Part shown: piece by piece, positions 19,101 through 27,133 of the stretch | Layout: every line of letters begins with the position of its first letter | Numbering within the stretch: position 1 is the stretch's first letter | Assembly (NCBI RefSeq): GCF_002234615.1 | Contig: NZ_NMQW01000005.1 | Coordinates: 1-64,000 of the forward strand | DNA: 64,000 bases | Reading direction: 5' to 3' | From: Paenibacillus rigui | GTDB lineage: Bacteria; Bacillota; Bacilli; Paenibacillales; NBRC-103111 | Program-made: the position numbers and the translations under genes | The notes under the pieces: model-generated | Database searches by the model: none | Told to the model about the DNA's origin: nothing | The model's input: the letters and a program-made list of their open reading frames with translations, nothing else

Positions 19101-21364
19101 GCCCATACCGTCCCATTATTGAGTAAGACTAGGCTATGAGTAACCCCAAGTGCCATCTGAGCCTTGATTGGTTCAACCCCTGGAAGTTGAAAGTTAATGG
19201 CGTTTGTACGTGGAGATTCATTTCCACTTGTGTCTATAGCAGATACACTAAAGGCATATGGCATTCCTGGCATCAATGTGTAAGTGTCGCCGCTAAAGGT
19301 ATTCGATTTTAATAATACATTCCCGTTATAGACATTGTAACTTTGCACTGCAACATTATCCGAGGAAGAAGTCCAGTTCAATGTTACTTTATTCGAATTA
19401 ATCGAAGCATAAAAACTAATTGGTATCGTCGGAGGTACAACATCAGGTCCATTCAAGTTGGGACCTATAAGTTCCTTAGGAACAACGCTTCCACTAGACC
19501 TTATTCCATTTCCCAACTGTCCATCAAAATTATATCCCCAGGATAAATATGTTCCCGTACTTGTGATAGCACCACTGTGACTAGATCCAGCAGTAACAGA
19601 ACTGATACCGATAAAACCTTGTATTTGAGAAGGTACGGATCCGTATCCCCCCTTGGATCCAAGACCTAATTGACCATCTGCATTGTCTCCCCAAGACCAT
19701 ATAGTTCCATCATTCTTTATCGCTAGGCTGTAGCCCAAACCAGCACTGATCTTCCGAAATACGCCAGTCAAAGAAACTGGGACAGGAACAGTACTTTGAC
19801 CTGAAATGGATGTATTCCCCAATATTCCCGCGCTATTAGTCCCCCAGGCCCACACCGTTCCATCAGTTTTGATGGCTAAGCTATGACTGCCACCTGCTGC
19901 AATTTCGGATACATTAGTTATCCCTGAAACCTTCTGAGGGGTCAGTCTTGTTAGAGTACTACCATCTCCCAATTGTCCAGAATCGTTATATCCCCACGCC
20001 CATACTGTTCCATCATTTTTGAGCGCGAGTGTATGAGCCTCTTTAGCTGAAACTGCTATAATTCCGGTTAATCCGGCTATTTGTTGAGGAGAAGGACTAT
20101 TAGATGATGTTGTTCCGTTACCGAGTTGCCCATAATTATTATTTCCCCACGTCCAAACGGTACCATCATCTTTAAGCGCTACACTAAAATCCCTTCCTGT
20201 TGTAATAGATTTAACATTAGAAAGTCCTGGTATTTGCTTTGCAATTCCGTATGTCTCAAAAACGTTTGGTCCTAGCTGGCCATTATGTCCATTACCCCAA
20301 CCCCATACAGTTCCATCATTTTTGAGTGCAAGACCAAAATAATCTCCACTTGCTATACTAACAGCATCAGTAATTAATCGGACATTTTCAGGAGTCATTT
20401 GTGATTTGAAAAGACCATTTTGCTCATTCAGCATATGTCCCCACTGCCATACTGTGCCATCGTCTTTGAGTCCAACGGAATAATCCACACCCATTGATAA
20501 CATCTTACTAGGAGATACAATAGACATTAAAGTGCTTTTGAATGCCGCAGACCTACTTGAACGCATTTGAACAGCTAATTCATTACTCTGCGTTATGATC
20601 TTCCTAGATTCATTTATGGCTTTTAAAGTGAATATGTATGAAGTTCCTGCATTTAGTCCATTGAAAGTAAAATCCAATGTTTCACGAGTTACTGTAGCTA
20701 CCAGTAAGTTATTCATATATATTTCAAAGCCCGTTACTTCTTCTTGTTCCTTTGGAGCTTTCCAACCTAGTGTTACACTAGACTCACTTTGTTCCACCAA
20801 CTGCAGATCTATCGGTATCGCAGGTTGTAAAATTGAATCTTCCAGAGTCATGACTGTTAGTACATTACTAGGTTGAGATAAGTTACCATATTTGTCTATA
20901 CCTCTAATTGTGAATTGGTACTGATTGCTTGGTGTCAGACCGTATACAGAATAGGTAGTCGTTGTAACCGTACCTGCAAGCTCCGTTCCGTTGTATATAA
21001 AATATCCCAAATTCTCTTTGTTACCCGGTTTGTCCCATTTTAAATTTACACTTGTACTTGTTACTTCGCCTAACATCAGATTAACTGGTTCATTATCATA
21101 CACGTTTTCACTTATTGATGTAAAACCATTCAAAGGATAAATAGGTGAACCTGTCTCTATACTTTCATTTTGGTAAGTCTGATTTGAAACAGTCATCTTA
21201 CTATTACTAGATGGCTTATATATATTGGAAGTTACTGTGGTAGGAATACTTTCTTGTAAATGAATGCCTTCTTTTGCGAATAAATTATTCGTAAATAACA
21301 TTGAAAATAATATTACTAAAATAGTTATCGTACTAATCAATCTTTTAGTTTTCATAAATGACAT
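16127..21364 (-). CDS. Exported giant protein with three RCC1 propellers and FN3 domains
   Basis: 1745 residues. A signal peptide (about 8-30) is followed by two fibronectin type III domains (about 90-270) and three blocks of RCC1 repeats separated by single FN3 domains. Two more FN3 domains follow, and the final tail YYQYDGNGNIIKIKND is an Rhs-like YD motif. Each RCC1 block contains exactly seven repeats of the form AAG-x2-HSLALKNDGTVWAWG...GQLG, giving 21 repeats and three predicted seven-bladed propellers. The start is ATG 8 nt after AGAGGGGGG, and it is the first gene of the Rhs operon. FN3 domains often tether secreted proteins to carbohydrate. RCC1-type propellers gate or decorate Rhs cocoons in Tc toxins, so a structural partner of the downstream toxin is a fair inference. 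Confidence 0.88.
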   Translation of the reverse strand: MSFMKTKRLISTITILVILFSMLFTNNLFAKEGIHLQESIPTTVTSNIYKPSSNSKMTVSNQTYQNESIETGSPIYPLNGFTSISENVYDNEPVNLMLGEVTSTSVNLKWDKPGNKENLGYFIYNGTELAGTVTTTTYSVYGLTPSNQYQFTIRGIDKYGNLSQPSNVLTVMTLEDSILQPAIPIDLQLVEQSESSVTLGWKAPKEQEEVTGFEIYMNNLLVATVTRETLDFTFNGLNAGTSYIFTLKAINESRKIITQSNELAVQMRSSRSAAFKSTLMSIVSPSKMLSMGVDYSVGLKDDGTVWQWGHMLNEQNGLFKSQMTPENVRLITDAVSIASGDYFGLALKNDGTVWGWGNGHNGQLGPNVFETYGIAKQIPGLSNVKSITTGRDFSVALKDDGTVWTWGNNNYGQLGNGTTSSNSPSPQQIAGLTGIIAVSAKEAHTLALKNDGTVWAWGYNDSGQLGDGSTLTRLTPQKVSGITNVSEIAAGGSHSLAIKTDGTVWAWGTNSAGILGNTSISGQSTVPVPVSLTGVFRKISAGLGYSLAIKNDGTIWSWGDNADGQLGLGSKGGYGSVPSQIQGFIGISSVTAGSSHSGAITSTGTYLSWGYNFDGQLGNGIRSSGSVVPKELIGPNLNGPDVVPPTIPISFYASINSNKVTLNWTSSSDNVAVQSYNVYNGNVLLKSNTFSGDTYTLMPGMPYAFSVSAIDTSGNESPRTNAINFQLPGVEPIKAQMALGVTHSLVLLNNGTVWAWGKGGLGNGMDYMYGPEISIRSVTPVQTRINDVFSIAAGYEHSLALKNDGTVWSWGRNDFGQLGNGTTANQSYPVQVSGLSNISAIAAGWYNSVALKSDGTVWTWGRNHKGQLGNGTTNDSNTPVQVANLVGVKAIYSSGEFTLALKNDGTVWAWGSNYAGQLGDGTTVDRWSPVRVLVSGEIQALAVGRAHSLVLKKDGTVWGWGNNNQGELGDGTKIDRLLPVQVIGINNVKGIAAGSYHSMAYMNNGSLWAWGYNDYGQVGNDCSVECITPIKVDGIINTVAIAAGDEHSAALTSDGIYYTWGYNSGGQLGNGTAGTGHNAAKPGMVIGPNVNPADTASPSAPSNLSAEVGTVSLKLSWNASTDNVAVKDYTVYLGNTVVKILNYGETSYTIRDLIPETAYNIKVKASDASGNESSMSEIAVTMNALPAFKNDIVAGENTSYALKTDGTLWSWGENNYGQLGDGTTIDRVAPVYVDKNIIDVAAGAAHGIALRNDKTVFTWGSDEYEQLGNGAGIYYTGPTVSDLFNIKQVAAGRFHSLALSDDGTVWSWGYVSGWEYLLGSSAPEKVPNLTNVKAIAAKGNFSLALKNDGTVWAWGSNSAGQMGDGTTVDSFAPKQVVGLQGIKEIRAGAEFCLALKNDGTLWTWGANDYGQLGNGTTSNALIPIQVLGIQDVKGIAAGFYHSMAYQEDGTLWTWGKNSGGQLGTGNLIDSTTPLKVQEITNAERIAGGYSHSAAWTSAGVFYAWGVNANGQIGNGTKIESNIPLQVIGPNVNPEDIVPPTAPLNLVAVIKPTSKSLNWKASVDNVGVSEYVIYNGSTLVATNTNGETTYILGDLPEGTSYSFHVVAKDATGNISLSSNIVTGVVDFQVPTPPRNLKVTEQVGDALTLSWSGSTDNREVAGYYVYNGSEVIGEASASTTTYTIKDYIKGDINYTYTFTVKAIDTAGNLSDASNWVIVETLADTFRDGAVIYYQYDGNGNIIKIKND

Positions 21365-21862
21365 GCTTGATGCCCCCCTCTTGCTGTTATATTAAATACT
21401 TTATTTACAGAGAATATTCCAAAGTCCGAGTCACCTCCAAATTTTATTTTGATAACCACATTAATCCATTTGAAAGTATAACTTACAAATAAGTTGTTTT
21501 GTGTCGATTTATGTTGTCGAAATCATTTATTTTGTCGTTTTTGATGAAATTGAATTAAGAATATGGGTCTTCAAATTAAAACTATTCAATTTAGCATAGA
21601 CTGAATGTCCTAAATTAACACATCTAGCTTGGTTAACAGAATGTGCAGAACAATGTCAGTGTTAAATAATGTCGAATATGGTAAGTCCATAATAGAAGTG
21701 CCTCTTTTTTTATACGAAAATTAAAACCACCTGCCCATGTGCGCTAACCACTTAAGACACAAATAGGTGATTCAAATACGACATTCGTCTTCAAATGTAT
21801 TCTATAAGAACCGAGAAAGGTGTTAATATCATCTTGGGTATGGGATTTTTTGAGAGTGAATC
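21365..21862. promoter_or_regulatory. Upstream region of the Rhs operon with TGTCGAA boxes
   Basis: No gene. On the plus strand TGTCGAT (21502-21508), TGTCGAA (21515-21521), TGTCGTT (21533-21539) and TGTCGAA (21670-21676) match or nearly match the Spo0A box. On the minus strand TATACT (21480-21475) lies 21 bp from the box at 21502-21508, a spacing like that of Spo0A-activated sigma-A promoters. The boxes could instead be end repeats of a Tn7/Tn5053-type transposon, since TGTCG repeats occur there too. The AT-rich 21400-21420 stretch (TTAATATAAC) is an alternative -10 region. Confidence 0.4.
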
Positions 21863-22650
21863 TCATTGCCATTTTTGTACGGACTGACTATGCAGTTCGT
21901 TAAGCTCGTAATATATTTCCGGGTGAACCTTTAAGCCCATGACCTGTTCCAATAGACGAATGACTGAATTCAACACCCGTTCGGCTCCTTTTTGCGTTTT
22001 GCAGCAAATGAATAAGTCGTCCGCGTATCTCGTCAATCGATGTCCCCGTTTGGTCATGATTTTATCTAGTGGGTGCAGGTAGATGTTCGCTCCTTGGAGG
22101 GTTCCTTGTTTATTTAGGTGATGGCTTCCTCCGTCCATAACTCCTGTTCGCAAAAATTGTTCGAGAAGAGCAAGGACACTTCCATCCACAACCGTTTCCT
22201 TCACCAACCCGATGAGTCTTTCATGTGGGATGGTGTCAAAGTACGATTTGAGGTCAGCGTCGATGACGTACCGGTACCCGTCAGCCAAGTAGCGCCAAGT
22301 GCACACTTTTCCCTGGCCGGAAGCCGTAGCTGCACTCCATGAAGTTTGCTTCGAAGAAGGGTTCTAACATTTGCCTTGCCGCGGCTTGTACCACTCGTTC
22401 TCCTACGGTTGGTATGCCCAAGGATCTTTGCGTTCCGTCTGCTTTCGGGATATAGACGCGTCTTACCGGTTTCGGCTGGTTTGTTTTGCTTCTTAGCGCT
22501 TGCCGGAGCACTTCTAGATGGTGTTCCAACTCTGATTGGTTTGCCTTGATGGTCATTCGATCGATCCCTGCCGCTCCACGGTTCCACTTGACCTCCTTGA
22601 AAGCTTCCTTCAGGTTGGCCTTGGCCCAAATCTTGTCGATGAGGCTATAC
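21863..22650 (-). pseudogene. Decayed group II intron reverse transcriptase/maturase
   Basis: Pieces of an LtrA-type protein are readable in two frames. The first covers LIDKIWAKANLKEAFKEVKW...GAAGIDRMT...RRVYIPKADGTQRSLGIPT...SYGFRPGKS (about 22281-22648). After a frameshift, RYLADGYRYVIDADLKSYFDTIPHERL continues to RYADDLFICC (21863-22306). The catalytic YADD survives. Motif 4, normally GTPQGGVISPLLANIYL, reads GTLQGANIYL, a loss of seven codons. The protein stops soon after motif 5, so the thumb, maturase X and endonuclease parts are missing and end in an unrelated tail. It cannot be active. Confidence 0.85.
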
Positions 22651-23313
22651 CACTACGTCCTTTTTGCTTCTTTACTCCCTACGAGATTGATGGTCTTGCT
22701 CTTGGTCCCCCATGCTCGTTCTCCTTCCCTTTCAGGTTAACAGTTTGTAGCTTTCGTAATCTCCGTTTTCCTGTCGGCACTCGCCCCAGACGGCTTCTCC
22801 TTATGTTCATTCCCCGGTTCTACACGCTTCTTGGCTCCCCGGCTCCTGACTGGCACATGGCTTCCCTCCATCGCTCTTCTTTCATGGTTTCGGGCTTAGC
22901 ACAAGTCTCGGCCTTACTTGCCTTTGCGGCCTTTCCGGCAAGTTTACTCACTACTATCCCTACGTCAGACTTCTCACCATCCGTCATCTTGCCTTAGTCT
23001 TCGCAGCTTTGGTCAAGACCAAGGTTTACTGCTTGCACAGAAACGATGAAATCTCCTTGGGACACGTCTACCGACTTTTCCCCCGAATCCAGTCCTCCTA
23101 ACTTTCGAAACCATTGATGGTATTGGACGTCCCCTTATTTCGCAGGGTCATCCGGTTCCACAAGCCAACATGGTAAGCCGCCTGTTCCGGGTTTTGCCTT
23201 TGCATCCTCCGCACATATCCTCGCGGACTATGTACTATGCTCCAGCTATGCACTTCTGCCACCCCGCGGTATGCTAGAGACTTTCGCCCCTTAGCCGGCG
23301 CGCTGCCAAGCGC
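22651..23313 (-). ncRNA. 5' part of group II intron RNA (remnant)
   Basis: Minus-strand non-coding DNA upstream of the maturase fragments has the layout and appearance of group II intron domains I-III. It has GC-rich stem segments with GAAA-type loops (AAGGGGCGAAAGTC) and ACCGCGGGGTGGCAGAAG near the start, and GTCGGTAGACGTG further in. The 5' end is placed just after the terminator hairpin at 23314-23362, a usual insertion position for this intron class. Exact ends are not determined by eye. Confidence 0.6.
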
Positions 23314-23362
23314 AAAAAACAAAACGTGCGCCGGCTATTCTCGCCTGCGCACGTTTTGTTTT
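23314..23362 (-). terminator. Strong terminator hairpin after oligogalacturonate lyase
   Basis: A 17-bp perfect inverted repeat (AAAAACAAAACGTGCGC with GCGCACGTTTTGTTTTT) around a 15-nt loop. On the minus strand it ends in a T tract and lies about 65 bp after the lyase stop. The group II intron remnant begins right after it. Confidence 0.7.
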
Positions 23363-23425
23363 TCTCTTAACCCATGCTACCTCCTTGGACTTGAGATGTG
23401 CCCATACCCTGATCCGCATGAACCG

Positions 23426-24655
23426 TTACACCTCTACGACATATACATGGCCTTTCCCCTTCGCATTGTGGACATCCGAGGTAAATACAACGGAGCGGTC
23501 ATCATGGCTGAAGATCGGATGCGGATGCACATCCTGCACGCTGAAGCTGCTGTTATGCAAGCATAGAGGACTCCATGCGATTCGCCCGCCCTCCCAATCC
23601 GGTGTGCAAAGATGAAGCGTCCGGCTGTCCATAATACCGTCGGTAATAAGCAACCGATCGTCCGAGCTGGCGGTAAAATGACCATAGGCGGTCATTTCCT
23701 CCGGGAAGCTAAGCTCCGTATAGCTGCCGCTGTCCAGATCATACCGTCCCACAAAGCTTGCCTGATGACCCGCCGACGAATCGGAAGACGGCTTCCCTTC
23801 CCCCTTCATCGCGGGATCATTCGGCACGCCCTTGGTCCCGTGGTACAATATGCCGTTCTCCTGCTGAAGCCACATTTCATGGCATATCCAGAGCGTCTCC
23901 CGCTCGTTCGATTGATCCCGAATGCGGCTCATCGTGCCCTGATCGTACAGCCAAATGCGCTGATCCACCATGCCGCCTTCGTGATTATACAAAATGGAAC
24001 GCCCCTGCCCCGGCGGGAACTGCACATGCGTAATCCAGCCCACCTGGGATCCCCATATATCGGCCTGTCGGGTCTGCAGATCAATAACAAGCAGCCGGGA
24101 TTCGATGCGATCCCGGGTTACTTTTTCACGGATTGCTGTGAATAGGTTGCCCGCTGGCCCTACCTCAAACGCCTCGGCATCAATATACGGAACGCATGCA
24201 TACCTTCCGTCCGGGGACAAATGGGTAAATCCCGTCATCACGCCATCCGGCAAAGTGTGTACGGTATCCTCCTCCAGGGTGTCGAGTTGAAGCAGGCGTA
24301 CCTCGTTGCCTTGGATATACAGCAGCGTATTCGTCGCGGGATTATAGCTGGGGCTCGCTTTGGCCAAGCCGCGGTACGGTGCCCCGTCGTAATACACGTA
24401 GCTTTTCATGTAACCGTCCCGATTGTCCGTCAACTGCACAGCTACCCCATCTTCAATTGACAGCTTATACAAATTGGGCTGCTGCACACCGCCGTCGCTG
24501 ATAAACAGGACATGCCGGTTATCTGCGGTAAAGCTGCTGCTTGTAAAATAAAGGTGATGGTGGTTCCCCGGCGTCGAAGTCAGCTGCCTGACCGTCCGCC
24601 CCGTTAACGCATCCTTGCGCTCCGCAGGAACATGTTGTATTGTGCTTCCTTTCAC
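23426..24655 (-). CDS. ogl: Oligogalacturonate lyase (PL22)
   Basis: 409 residues without a signal peptide, so cytosolic. The enzyme family cleaves unsaturated digalacturonate by beta-elimination to give 5-keto-4-deoxyuronate. WD40-like seven-bladed propeller signatures are visible: RQLTSTPGNHHHLYFTSSSFT, FISDGG at the start, GWITHVQF and NHEGG in the middle (the family's catalytic/metal His region), and VHPHPIFSHDDRSVVFTSD near the end. Length matches the family. It starts at GTG 9 nt after AAGGGG. It lies 42 bp downstream of the GH4 gene, so the two probably form an operon for processing imported pectin fragments. Confidence 0.88.
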   Translation of the reverse strand: MKGSTIQHVPAERKDALTGRTVRQLTSTPGNHHHLYFTSSSFTADNRHVLFISDGGVQQPNLYKLSIEDGVAVQLTDNRDGYMKSYVYYDGAPYRGLAKASPSYNPATNTLLYIQGNEVRLLQLDTLEEDTVHTLPDGVMTGFTHLSPDGRYACVPYIDAEAFEVGPAGNLFTAIREKVTRDRIESRLLVIDLQTRQADIWGSQVGWITHVQFPPGQGRSILYNHEGGMVDQRIWLYDQGTMSRIRDQSNERETLWICHEMWLQQENGILYHGTKGVPNDPAMKGEGKPSSDSSAGHQASFVGRYDLDSGSYTELSFPEEMTAYGHFTASSDDRLLITDGIMDSRTLHLCTPDWEGGRIAWSPLCLHNSSFSVQDVHPHPIFSHDDRSVVFTSDVHNAKGKGHVYVVEV

Positions 24656-24697
24656 ATTGCATTACCCCTTTGTTTAAAATGGTGAAGCTCCTCATCA

Positions 24698-26095
24698 TCA
24701 TCGAAAAAATCTCGGCAGCCACTCGCGGTTCGCAAGCAGCAGCTCGTCTGCCAGCTGTGGAAGCTCGCTGAAATCAGCGCCGGCGCTTAACGGATCGAGG
24801 CTGAGCGCTTCAATCAGCAGCTCACGGCTGCCCTCCAATGCAGCGCGAAGCGTCAGCTCATGAATGTCGGCGTGAAGCCGGCATAAGCTGCCGATGGAGC
24901 CGGGCAGCGCACCGGCGGAGACCGGCTGAACGCCTTCCCTGGATACTGTGGCCAACGTCTCCACCACCGAGCCCTCCGGCAAATTGCTGATTTGCCCCCG
25001 GTTCGGTATATTGACAATGGCTGGTGTAGACGTCCCCGTCGTCACCGCCCGGATTATTTGTACCATTTCTTCGCCGGACCGCTCCCAGGAAATCTCGGCT
25101 TGCCCCGCTGCAATGGCCTGAATTTGGCGCAGCTGTTCCGATTTCATAAATCTTCTTGCATCAACTGTCGTTTTCTGAACATCATATTTCATCGCCCAGC
25201 CGTTGCGCTGGTTGCATAAGCTCGGCAGAAACTCTACCAAGTGCCGGTCTCCTACAAGCGGTAAATAGCCGAGCTGGCGGCAAAGCGCGAACTTCACCGC
25301 ACCCCGGTTACGAAAGGAGCGGCTTCCGTCTGAGCCTCCCTCCTGTTTACCGCCGTCCCCAAGCTCCCAATGGGCTTCACAATAAGCCCGAAGCTTTGGC
25401 AGCACATCCTCGCCATGAAGCCTCGCCTCGGTCAGCCATATGAAATGGTTCACCCCCGCCACCTGATATTGAAAGCCCTGCTCCGGCAGCCAACGGTATA
25501 GATACTCAAGTGTATCCATTCCTGCTGGCTTCTCCAGCCCCAGCATCGGTCCCAAATAAGCAGGCAGACAGTGAAATTCATGACAAAGCCCGACAACTGT
25601 GGTCTTCACCGCAGCACGGCTCATCGCTCCCGTCACCACGCTCATCGGATTCGTCACGTTCAGGAGCCAGGCCCCCGGACATTCCGTTTCCATCTCCTCT
25701 ACGATGTCATAAGCGACAGGCGCTGTACGCAGCGAAGCCGAAATACCGCAAGGGCCGACGGTCATCGAGACCGGCTGCCGGATGCCGTACTTGATCGGCA
25801 GCTCCAGATCATTCCAGAAGGCATCCATGGCCCCGGGGCTGAAGGTTGTCATAACGAAGTCGGCACCGTTCAATGCCTCCCTTCGGTCCTCTATGATCTT
25901 CACTTGGTACGATTTCCCGCGGACATGGTTAAACCGCTTCAGCATCCCCGCCACAGCCTCAACGTGCTCCCGGTTCGGATCGACCAGCCTGATTTCCCCG
26001 CCTTCCACCTCATCCATCAAATACACATCACGCATCAGGTAACGCATCCAGTTCACACTGCCGCCGCCGATCACGGTTAAGTTCATCGTAACCAC
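24698..26095 (-). CDS. GH4 glycosidase, probably alpha-galacturonidase
   Basis: 465 residues of the NAD- and metal-dependent glycoside hydrolase family 4. It has the N-terminal dinucleotide site LTVIGGGSVNW, then LVDPN, NVTNPMSVVTGA, GLCHEFHCL (metal-binding Cys in CHEF) and the GVNHFIWL motif with the second metal ligand His. The family oxidises C3, eliminates across C1-C2 and re-reduces. The neighbours (oligogalacturonate lyase and a pectin-type importer) point to alpha-galacturonidase, as for Bacillus LplD; alpha-glucuronidase is the main alternative. The start is GTG 9 nt after AAGGAGG (ATG three codons later is possible). It is divergent from an AraC regulator. Confidence 0.82.
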   Translation of the reverse strand: MVTMNLTVIGGGSVNWMRYLMRDVYLMDEVEGGEIRLVDPNREHVEAVAGMLKRFNHVRGKSYQVKIIEDRREALNGADFVMTTFSPGAMDAFWNDLELPIKYGIRQPVSMTVGPCGISASLRTAPVAYDIVEEMETECPGAWLLNVTNPMSVVTGAMSRAAVKTTVVGLCHEFHCLPAYLGPMLGLEKPAGMDTLEYLYRWLPEQGFQYQVAGVNHFIWLTEARLHGEDVLPKLRAYCEAHWELGDGGKQEGGSDGSRSFRNRGAVKFALCRQLGYLPLVGDRHLVEFLPSLCNQRNGWAMKYDVQKTTVDARRFMKSEQLRQIQAIAAGQAEISWERSGEEMVQIIRAVTTGTSTPAIVNIPNRGQISNLPEGSVVETLATVSREGVQPVSAGALPGSIGSLCRLHADIHELTLRAALEGSRELLIEALSLDPLSAGADFSELPQLADELLLANREWLPRFFR

Positions 26096-26157
26096 ACGCT
26101 TCCGCCTCCTTGGGCATGTTCATGATTCCGTTTCGTCATCATTGTATCTCCGACATG

Positions 26158-26172
26158 ATGTAAACGTCTTCA
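26158..26172. promoter_or_regulatory. Candidate cre (CcpA) site
   Basis: ATGTAAACGTCTTCA fits the 15-base cre consensus with one mismatch. It lies between the divergent GH4 and AraC starts, where catabolite repression of the pectin genes would be expected. Confidence 0.4.
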
Positions 26173-26236
26173 AATAAATTGCCGTACGGTTTATAATTAA
26201 CGTATCTTGCTCTACTTTTTTTGCAAAGGAGCCTGT

Positions 26237-27121
26237 ATGATGAGCCCAACCGGCGATGCCGATTACTTGCAGTACGATTCCTTCTTCATTGACTTCACGG
26301 ATAGCGGGAAGGAAAACCGGAAGCCGTTGGAGCATTTTCACGATACGTTCGAGCTCGCTTTCTTTATCCGTGCCGATATTCATATCTTCGTCAAGGACAC
26401 CAAATACGATATCCGTGACGGCGATTGGCTCCTGATTCATCCGTACGATATCCACAGCATTTTTTACAATCCGAATCATGACTACTCCCGTTATGTGCTG
26501 CAGTTCAAAAGCAGCTTTATCCGCGAGCTGCTGGCTGTGCTTGGTATGGAGGACCGCTTCGAGGCTATCCAGCAGAAACGAAATAAACGGGTCCGCCTCG
26601 ATCTCGGCCAAAGATTGAAGGTTGAGGCGCTGTATCGAACTATTCTTGAGCTGTACACGCAGCAGCAGCAGCTCCATGCCACCTCCAGTCATCATCCCAT
26701 AGCGTCCGCAGAGCCTGAACTGAAGCTGCAATTGACCCTCCTGCTGCTGGAATACGAGAAATTATGCAGCAGCTCAAGCAGCGTGCGAAGGATCCGATCC
26801 GCTGAAGAGCCCGTGCAGGAGATGATCGCCTACCTGGACGAGCATTACAGGGAGCCTGTCCAGCTGGCGGATCTGGAGCGGCATATCGGGAAAAGCAAAT
26901 TTACTCTATGCCGGCTGTTCAGCCAAACGACCCAATTCACCGTTGTCGAATACTTGCAGTACAAACGAATTATTGAAGCGCAAAAAAGGTTAATCCTCAC
27001 GGATCAACCGATATTTGATATTGCACTGGATTGCGGCTTCCACAACGCCCAGCATTTTTATCGGATATTCAAAAAAATATGCGGCAAAACGCCCCTGCAA
27101 TACCGCAAGGGGCGTGTGTAA
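26237..27121 (+). CDS. AraC-family regulator of the pectin genes
   Basis: 294 residues from the ATG at 26237, chosen because AAAGGAG lies just upstream; an ATG at 26207 has no ribosome site. The N-terminal cupin-type sensor region (about 15-150) has HFHDTFELAFFI and DWLLIHPYDIHSIFYN. Two helix-turn-helix motifs follow (about 195-290): VQLADLERHIGKSKFTLCRLFSQTT and ILTDQPIFDIALDCGFHNAQHFYRIFKKICGKTPLQYRK. It is divergent from GH4-ogl and convergent with the importer lipoprotein gene, so it probably activates both when a galacturonide is present. Confidence 0.88.
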   Translation: MMSPTGDADYLQYDSFFIDFTDSGKENRKPLEHFHDTFELAFFIRADIHIFVKDTKYDIRDGDWLLIHPYDIHSIFYNPNHDYSRYVLQFKSSFIRELLAVLGMEDRFEAIQQKRNKRVRLDLGQRLKVEALYRTILELYTQQQQLHATSSHHPIASAEPELKLQLTLLLLEYEKLCSSSSSVRRIRSAEEPVQEMIAYLDEHYREPVQLADLERHIGKSKFTLCRLFSQTTQFTVVEYLQYKRIIEAQKRLILTDQPIFDIALDCGFHNAQHFYRIFKKICGKTPLQYRKGRV

Positions 27122-27133
27122 GCGCTATTTTTT
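27084..27133. terminator. Bidirectional terminator between convergent genes
   Basis: An ACGCCCCT / AGGGGCGT stem at the 3' end of the AraC gene is followed by ATTTTTTC on the plus strand. It lies at the meeting point with the convergent solute-binding protein gene. Confidence 0.55.

Noticed and set aside
21500-21676. Certain Tn7-like transposon end
   Set aside because: TGTCG repeats are suggestive, but no TnsA/B/C genes, terminal dinucleotide or second end is visible in the window, so only kept as an alternative reading.
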